From assembly GCA_946611025.1 (NCBI GenBank), contig CAMOCR010000042.1, forward strand, positions 1 through 6,176: DNA of 6,176 nucleotides, read 5' to 3'. The position numbers were made by a program, and so were the translations under genes. Below the pieces are notes generated by a model. It had not been told where the DNA came from and did no database searches. It saw only the letters and a list, made by a program, of their open reading frames with translations. This DNA comes from an uncultured Alphaproteobacteria bacterium (lineage in GTDB: Bacteria; Pseudomonadota; Alphaproteobacteria; Rs-D84). This document shows, in pieces, positions 1 through 3,847 of the stretch. The first letter of the stretch is position 1; every line of letters begins with the position of its first letter.

Positions 1-629
1 AAATTAAAATTATCATAATATATCGGCGCCTCTGTATTTTCCGTACTGAAAAAATCCAGCGCATTTGTATAGTTATAACCTGTTTCCAACGATGCCGGTC
101 CATCTGGTAATGTAAATGCCAATGTACCAGTTGTTGTTGACGAACCACCACTGTTACCACCGGCATGCGACCCGCCCGACGACGATGACGATTTGTTATC
201 ATTACCTGGGTCTAGCCAATCGGTCAGCAAAAACAACCCACCAACAATAACGGCGGCACCCGCCGCCGCTAATGTAATGCTTTGGGCAGAAGACAATCCG
301 CCAAACAGCCCACCACTGTCCGCGGGCTTGGTTCGTGTATTAAACTTTTTAATTTGACGGTCGCAATTTGATGCATCGGCACCATACATTTGTAAAATTT
401 GCGCCGCACGAATATCGTTATTCATCAACGCCGTACAAACAACCGACAGCCCCGTTGAATCAACATAGTTCACATTTGCGCCATTGTTTATCAACGCCTG
501 AACCTGCTGAATATCGGCATTTTTCGCCGCCGCCAACAATTGCGCCGCAACGGTAAATTCATTGGGTGCCGCATACGATGCCACCGGCATTAAAAACAAA
601 GCAAACAAGAAAACACGAATAAGTTTCAT
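1..629 (-). CDS. Exported ankyrin-repeat protein with membrane segment, N-terminal part only
   Basis: The reading frame is open from ATG at 627-629 to the left edge, giving 209 residues; the stop lies outside the window. Residues 1-20 are a clear Sec signal peptide (Lys/Arg start, hydrophobic core, VASYA then A). Residues about 25-92 look like two ankyrin repeats, with the typical A-x-x-x-x-D-I-x-x-V-x-x-L-I-x-x-G-A-N-V-N pattern followed by a second, weaker copy ending QMYGADASNCD. Cys65 and Cys89 could pair. Residues 115-137 form an Ala/Gly/Leu membrane segment, followed by a Ser/Gly linker (147-168) and the start of another domain. The start is supported by a signal peptide directly at the ATG and by promoter elements upstream. 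From memory, this order (signal peptide, ankyrin, glycine-rich membrane segment, large extracellular region) begins large surface proteins in uncultured gut alphaproteobacteria, some with subtilase or autotransporter parts. Nothing visible here confirms that C-terminal half. Confidence 0.88.
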   Translation of the reverse strand, partial: MKLIRVFLFALFLMPVASYAAPNEFTVAAQLLAAAKNADIQQVQALINNGANVNYVDSTGLSVVCTALMNNDIRAAQILQMYGADASNCDRQIKKFNTRTKPADSGGLFGGLSSAQSITLAAAGAAVIVGGLFLLTDWLDPGNDNKSSSSSGGSHAGGNSGGSSTTTGTLAFTLPDGPASLETGYNYTNALDFFSTENTEAPIYYDNFN

Positions 630-634
630 ACAAT

Positions 635-642
635 TCTCTCTG
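635..642 (-). promoter_or_regulatory. Purine-rich ribosome-binding-like motif CAGAGAGA
   Basis: On the minus strand, CAGAGAGA lies five bases before the ankyrin gene's ATG. It is only a partial Shine-Dalgarno match (GAG repeats rather than GGAGG). The same octamer precedes the ATG of the plus-strand cysteine-rich operon at 1594-1601. Confidence 0.5.
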
Positions 643-650
643 TGTAAATA

Positions 651-680
651 ATATTACCACAGATTTTACAATTGTGTCTA
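651..680 (-). promoter_or_regulatory. Extended -10 promoter for the ankyrin gene
   Basis: Reading the minus strand, TAGACA (675-680, five of six matches to TTGACA) is followed after 18 bases by TAATAT (651-656), preceded by TGG, which makes an extended -10. Transcription would start near 644, giving a leader of only about 15 bases. The element sits between the terminator of the upstream gene and the ATG, where an independent promoter is needed. Confidence 0.5.
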
Positions 681-696
681 GCAAAAAAATATCAAA

Positions 697-736
697 CAAA
701 ATAAAAACATGGTCACCAACAATGGCGACCATGTTT
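697..736 (-). terminator. Rho-independent terminator of the coiled-coil protein gene
   Basis: AAACATGGTC (705-714) and GACCATGTTT (727-736) form a perfect 10-bp stem. Past one A/C mismatch two further C-G pairs extend it, leaving a six-base loop (718-723). On the minus strand the stem runs straight into TTTTTATTTTG (707-697). The hairpin begins 20 bases after the stop codon of the gene at 756-1454, so it terminates that gene and insulates the ankyrin gene. The opposite side lacks a convincing T-tract, so it does not look bidirectional. Confidence 0.85.
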
Positions 737-755
737 CAACATACCTTTGTCAAAA

Positions 756-1454
756 TTATTTTTGACGTGAATATGTAATATGTCTTGTGATAACAACTGT
801 TTGTGTGGCTGCTGCACAAGTTTTAACAGTATCAACAACGCCATAAAAGTTATTCACAATACCATTATTAACATTGACAGTATTATCATGCGCCCCACAC
901 CCCAGTGTCACATTTGTCGTTGTGGCACCTGTTGCGGTTGTTGCCGGCTTGGTTGTGGCTGGTTTGCATGGTGTTGCCGCTGGTTTGGTTGTTGCCGGTT
1001 TACACGGCGCTGCTGCCGGCTTGGTTGTAGCTGGTTTGCATGGTGTTGTCACTGGTTTAGTCGCAGCAGGCTTTGTCGTTGCCGGTTTTGTTTTTGCGGG
1101 TTTCGACTTTGCTTTGGCTGCCTTGGCTTTACATGGAACACATGGTTTGACACCATCGTTTTGGTTTTGTTTACGGCAATCAGCCAACGAATCTGCTAAT
1201 GCACGATTTTGCTTTGTCAAAGTATCCACGGCGCTGCGTGAATTTGCCAAAGAATCACGCAAATCTTCCAATGCAATTGCATTTTCTTGGGCGCGTGTTT
1301 CTGCGGTAAACGCATCTTCCATTGCTGCATCACGTTCTTCGCGAGCAACATTTTTATCATTACACTGTTTTACACATAACAAGGTCAAAACAACGGCAAC
1401 AACGCCGGCTGCTAAACCTGTCAAAGTTCTTTTTGTTTCTGGTTGCAAGGCCAT
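756..1454 (-). CDS. Membrane-anchored coiled-coil protein with KPATTKPA repeat linker
   Basis: This 232-residue protein matches no family I recognise. Residues 1-10 are basic and residues 11-28 are an uncleaved-looking Leu/Val/Ala membrane anchor (no AxA site, and the bases of a lipobox are missing before Cys27). Residues about 32-97 are a charged helix with heptad-like Leu/Ala/Val spacing, probably a coiled coil. Next come a CVPC pair (105-108) and a Lys/Ala/Pro/Thr-rich linker (109-180) with three 12-residue repeats. The C-terminal part (181-232) is Asn/Val/Thr-rich and probably beta, with Cys186 and Cys213. The likely topology is inner-membrane anchored with the rest in the periplasm; the Lys/Pro/Ala linker resembles those of proteins that span periplasm or cell wall. 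ATG 1452-1454 is favoured by AAGGGGA six bases upstream and by the strong promoter. The gene is monocistronic, with a terminator 20 bases after the stop. Confidence 0.88.
   Translation of the reverse strand: MALQPETKRTLTGLAAGVVAVVLTLLCVKQCNDKNVAREERDAAMEDAFTAETRAQENAIALEDLRDSLANSRSAVDTLTKQNRALADSLADCRKQNQNDGVKPCVPCKAKAAKAKSKPAKTKPATTKPAATKPVTTPCKPATTKPAAAPCKPATTKPAATPCKPATTKPATTATGATTTNVTLGCGAHDNTVNVNNGIVNNFYGVVDTVKTCAAATQTVVITRHITYSRQK
936..1043 (-). repeat. Three tandem 36-bp units coding PCKPATTKPAxx
   Basis: Residues 138-149, 150-161 and 162-173 of the coiled-coil protein are PCKPATTKPAAA, PCKPATTKPAAT and PCKPATTKPATT. The DNA copies differ mainly at third positions, so the repeat is under coding constraint and is not a brand-new slippage product. 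Degenerate relatives without the cysteine (KPATTKPAATKP) lie just before it. Each unit places one cysteine, 12 residues apart. Confidence 0.9.
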
Positions 1455-1460
1455 TTTTTA

Positions 1461-1467
1461 TCCCCTT
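1461..1467 (-). promoter_or_regulatory. Ribosome binding site AAGGGGA
   Basis: AAGGGGA on the minus strand lies six bases before the ATG at 1452-1454. It is the most canonical Shine-Dalgarno-like site in the window and fixes the start of the coiled-coil protein. Confidence 0.65.
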
Positions 1468-1485
1468 TTGGTTATTACAGCGTAA

Positions 1486-1513
1486 ATTATAGACAAAAAT
1501 TTTTTATTGTCAA
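1486..1513 (-). promoter_or_regulatory. Near-consensus sigma-70 promoter for the coiled-coil gene
   Basis: On the minus strand, a perfect TTGACA (1508-1513) is followed after 16 bases by a perfect TATAAT (1486-1491). The spacer is almost pure A/T (an A-run then a T-run). The expected start is near 1479, leaving a leader of about 25 bases that contains AAGGGGA. Both hexamers being exact suggests strong, constitutive transcription. Confidence 0.8.
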
Positions 1514-1554
1514 GCACAAAAACACAAAAAACATTTTGTTTGATTATTTTTCCC

Positions 1555-1584
1555 TTTGCACGAAATTGCGATTTTTGGTATAAT
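1555..1584 (+). promoter_or_regulatory. Extended -10 promoter of the cysteine-rich operon
   Basis: TATAAT (1579-1584) is exact and is preceded by TGG, an extended -10. A weak -35 can be drawn as TTTGCA (1555-1560, 18-bp spacer) or TTGCAC (1556-1561, 17-bp spacer). Transcription would start near 1591, only about 12 bases before the ATG. It fires divergently from the promoter at 1486-1513. Confidence 0.65.
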
Positions 1585-1593
1585 TCAGCGTGA

Positions 1594-1601
1594 CAGAGAG
1601 A
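1594..1601 (+). promoter_or_regulatory. Ribosome-binding-like motif CAGAGAGA, very close to the ATG
   Basis: CAGAGAGA ends one base before ATG 1603-1605, closer than a usual Shine-Dalgarno site. It duplicates the octamer before the ankyrin gene (635-642). With the short predicted leader, initiation here may depend little on Shine-Dalgarno pairing. Confidence 0.45.
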
Positions 1602-1602
1602 T

Positions 1603-2466
1603 ATGTTTAGCAAATTCGCGTTTTTAGCGACATTTTTGGTATTGACGCCTGGTTTTGCCCATGCGGCGTGTTCGCGCGCGAATTTGACGCGTTGTCTGGA
1701 TTCTGCCTGTGCAATTAATGTATCCAGCAACCCCGCCGCACGTTGTCAATATTGCGGAACCGCATCCGCGGGCGTGCCACCAACAAATAATGGCATGAAA
1801 TCTGTTTCGGTGGGCACATCTGCACGTTATAATATAACCGATAAAGAATTAAAATCTGCACCAACCGATCCGGGTCAACGTTATGTCTGGGCAACAAATA
1901 AATGTATTGAACGCGTTGCCGGATGCACCACCGATGATGTCGCCGATGTATACGACACTTTGATTGAACAGTCTTGCACCGCTGCCGGAATCAGTGCACA
2001 AATGGCGGTATTACAAACCCAGATGAATCAAACAAAAACCAAGACCGCATGTTCGGGTGAAATTTCGCAATGTATGATATCGCAAACAAAATGTACGGCT
2101 GACTTTGGTGCATGCGCAGATGACGCCGACTTTGATAAATTCTTTGCAGAATGCAGTGTGCAATCTGCCGGATGTGACGAATTCATATCAACGATTCGTG
2201 GCGAACTGATTGCATCGCGCGATTCGGCAATTAAAAACGCAGATGCAATTCTGGAATCAATTGTCGCATCATATGCCGATGCGCGCGCAAAACGCGAAAA
2301 TGCCGCGCGCGCAACATGCACCAACAATTCGGGTCGCGATGCATGCATAACCAAGATATGTAATGAACGCATGCCCAACAAATGCGCCGCTGGATTCGGT
2401 GACGAAAAATCCATGGCGACAAACTTGTGTAAATATTACGACACCGCGTGTGCAACACTGAAATGA
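1603..2466 (+). CDS. Secreted cysteine-rich protein with two six-cysteine modules (287 aa)
   Basis: First gene of the operon. Residues 1-21 are a Sec signal peptide (MFSK start, hydrophobic core, AHA then A); Cys23 is not in a lipobox, so a soluble periplasmic or secreted product is expected. The mature protein has 20 cysteines, an even number that suits full disulfide pairing. The N-terminal part (23-51) has C23, C31, C36, C48 and C51, including a CQYC pair. Residues 55-148 are a less cysteine-dense stretch (C101, C108, C125). Module one spans C150-C191 with spacing C-x6-C-x6-C-x6-C-x12-C-x6-C. It is followed by a helix with ASRDSAIK (204-211). Module two spans C239-C283 with C-x8-C-x4-C-x7-C-x14-C-x6-C. 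The next gene has the same modules and an ADRASAIK helix. The start is supported by the signal peptide and the promoter 19 bases upstream. I recognise the style from uncultured gut alphaproteobacteria but no named family or function. Confidence 0.9.
   Translation: MFSKFAFLATFLVLTPGFAHAACSRANLTRCLDSACAINVSSNPAARCQYCGTASAGVPPTNNGMKSVSVGTSARYNITDKELKSAPTDPGQRYVWATNKCIERVAGCTTDDVADVYDTLIEQSCTAAGISAQMAVLQTQMNQTKTKTACSGEISQCMISQTKCTADFGACADDADFDKFFAECSVQSAGCDEFISTIRGELIASRDSAIKNADAILESIVASYADARAKRENAARATCTNNSGRDACITKICNERMPNKCAAGFGDEKSMATNLCKYYDTACATLK
2050..2451 (+). repeat. Two six-cysteine modules in the 287-aa protein
   Basis: Protein-level repeat. Module one is at 2050-2175 (residues 150-191) and module two at 2317-2451 (residues 239-283). 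In module one the first four cysteines are spaced exactly seven residues apart. The DACI motif at the second cysteine of module two is also found at the second cysteine of the second module in the downstream gene, which fixes the alignment. Confidence 0.7.
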
Positions 2467-3842
2467 TGAAACGAAACGGAATTTTTGTTGTTATGCTGGT
2501 TGCATTTATATCGATAAATGCAGATGCCGCAAACGTTGTTTCACGCACGTCACGTGCATCGGCATCGCGTGCATCGGCGATGAACGCGGTTGCAAACACT
2601 GTTGCCGCCGCCCAGGTGACAACATCGGCGGTTGCCGAAGCACCGGAACCAGAATTCATTGATACCACACCGGTTGTTGAAAATAAATCATCACAATTTG
2701 ACAATATATTAAATGACGCATCTGCGACAAACACAGATATTGCCGGCAATGACTTGGCGAAAAAAATTCGCGCACAACGCGCCGCACTGGATGCAGCGGA
2801 CAACCTTGCTGCAACGGTTTCGGCATCTGGTCGAAACAATTGTGACACGGTTTTGCGTGATTGCATGACCGAACGTTGTGGTAATAACTTTACAAAATGC
2901 GCCGCCGACACCGATACCACATTTGGCACAAAATTGGATGCATGCCGCCGCAACACACAATGCAGCGCAAATGAATTCAAATTATTGTCTGCTGAAATCA
3001 AGGCCGACCGTGCATCTGCAATAAAATTAAAATCGTTTAATGATATTATCGATTGTGGTGAACGTTATGATGCATGCATCGTTGGCGAATGTGGCGCGAC
3101 ATATTCCCGGTGTTTAGGTAAATCGGCGGGTGACAATGCAATTTCAAAATGCGCCACAATCGCACGTGATTGTACATCGATGGATTCTGGTCTGGCATCA
3201 CGCACAATGACGGTCTTTGCGACATTGCGCCAGACGGCCGAAAAACAAATATCTGCCGACGAAAAGAAATTATATGCCCTGCGCGACCAAATGAAATCGG
3301 TATGCGCGCGTCTGGGTGCAATGTTTGACGAACGCAGCCTGGATTGTGTTTACACCGTTAATTTCCGTGCCGGCGATGATTCAACCATAATGGCATCGAA
3401 AAAGGCATATGCCGGTGGCGTGTTCAGTTGCACACCAAATTGGTTTGGTATTGACATCACAACATACATGGAAAATGCGAACCGTTTAACACGCGAACAA
3501 ACCGCGGCATCATCGGCGATGCTGGGGTCGGGTGTTGGTATGGCGGTTGGCGCCGTCACATCGGGCGCGGTTAATCGTGCAATTGATTCCAAGACAACCG
3601 CCGATGCAGCAAACAAGGCAGAATGTGAACGCAATGGCGACAAATGGAACGCCACATTGGGTAAATGTGTTCCGGACAATTCTATCGAACGCGCCCAGTC
3701 ACGCGCCAATCGTGCGGCGGCACGCGCCGGTATCCAAGATACAGATGAAACACCAACGGACGATGATACAAATAATGATACCAACGATAACGAAACATCA
3801 TCGGGCAGTGATTCTGACGAACAAGATTTAACACAAGAATAA
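2463..3842 (+). CDS. Secreted or envelope cysteine-rich protein with two six-cysteine modules, membrane segment and acidic tail (459 aa)
   Basis: The start is taken as ATG 2463-2465, overlapping the upstream TGA (ATGATGA); 2466 is equally possible. An in-frame ATG at 2448 would spoil the signal peptide. Residues 2-22 are a Sec signal peptide ending ADA. Residues 23-120 are Ala/Ser/Thr/Arg-rich and probably flexible. Module one is C127-C167 (C-x6-C-x4-C-x6-C-x14-C-x5-C), then an ADRASAIK helix. Module two is C198-C237 (C-x6-C-x4-C-x6-C-x12-C-x6-C); the first four cysteines of each copy are exactly 71 residues apart. Residues 255-345 follow with C281, C295 and C323. Residues 350-372 are a Gly/Ala/Val segment of glycine-zipper type, possibly membrane-inserting. 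C388 and C402 flank a short loop, and the tail (425-459) is Asp/Thr/Asn/Glu-rich. No Shine-Dalgarno site is visible, so translation is probably coupled to the gene before. Function unknown. Confidence 0.9.
   Translation: MMKRNGIFVVMLVAFISINADAANVVSRTSRASASRASAMNAVANTVAAAQVTTSAVAEAPEPEFIDTTPVVENKSSQFDNILNDASATNTDIAGNDLAKKIRAQRAALDAADNLAATVSASGRNNCDTVLRDCMTERCGNNFTKCAADTDTTFGTKLDACRRNTQCSANEFKLLSAEIKADRASAIKLKSFNDIIDCGERYDACIVGECGATYSRCLGKSAGDNAISKCATIARDCTSMDSGLASRTMTVFATLRQTAEKQISADEKKLYALRDQMKSVCARLGAMFDERSLDCVYTVNFRAGDDSTIMASKKAYAGGVFSCTPNWFGIDITTYMENANRLTREQTAASSAMLGSGVGMAVGAVTSGAVNRAIDSKTTADAANKAECERNGDKWNATLGKCVPDNSIERAQSRANRAAARAGIQDTDETPTDDDTNNDTNDNETSSGSDSDEQDLTQE
2841..3173 (+). repeat. 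Two six-cysteine modules in the 459-aa protein
   Basis: Protein-level repeat, at 2841-2963 (residues 127-167) and 3054-3173 (residues 198-237). The first four cysteines of the two copies coincide at a 71-residue offset. Conserved non-cysteine features are an Arg/Tyr-Asp pair before the second cysteine, a Glu or Arg before the third, and an aromatic residue inside the third loop (NNFTK and ATYSR). Confidence 0.8.
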
Positions 3843-3847
3843 AATAA

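Noticed and set aside
705..736. Hairpin as a riboswitch or bidirectional terminator
   Set aside because: It is a short simple stem with a T-tract only on the minus-strand side and directly after a stop codon, so a one-directional terminator explains it.
780..1199. Cysteine-rich plus-strand frame of 139 residues
   Set aside because: Its cysteines come from reading the same 36-bp repeat in another frame. It lies wholly inside the minus-strand gene and has no start signals.
1435..1454. Possible lipoprotein signal around Cys27 and Cys31 of the coiled-coil protein
   Set aside because: The residues before Cys27 are T-L-L, with no Gly, Ala or Ser at -1, so the lipobox is not met; an uncleaved anchor fits better.
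874..1485. 203-residue plus-strand frame rich in Ala, Gly, Val and Leu with an internal repeat (AGLVVAGLHG)
   Set aside because: It is the complement of the coiled-coil gene. Its repeat is the mirror of the KPATTKPA repeat, and no promoter or ribosome site precedes it, whereas the minus-strand gene has promoter, ribosome site, anchor and terminator.
2231..3001. 256-residue minus-strand frame across the junction of the first two operon genes
   Set aside because: It is opposite two genes with signal peptides and aligned cysteine modules; its own translation shows no coherent domain.
3069..3080. Perfect 12-bp palindrome GATGCATGCATC, with a near copy at 2338-2348
   Set aside because: Both encode the DACI motif at the aligned second cysteine of the module, so coding homology explains them better than a protein-binding site.
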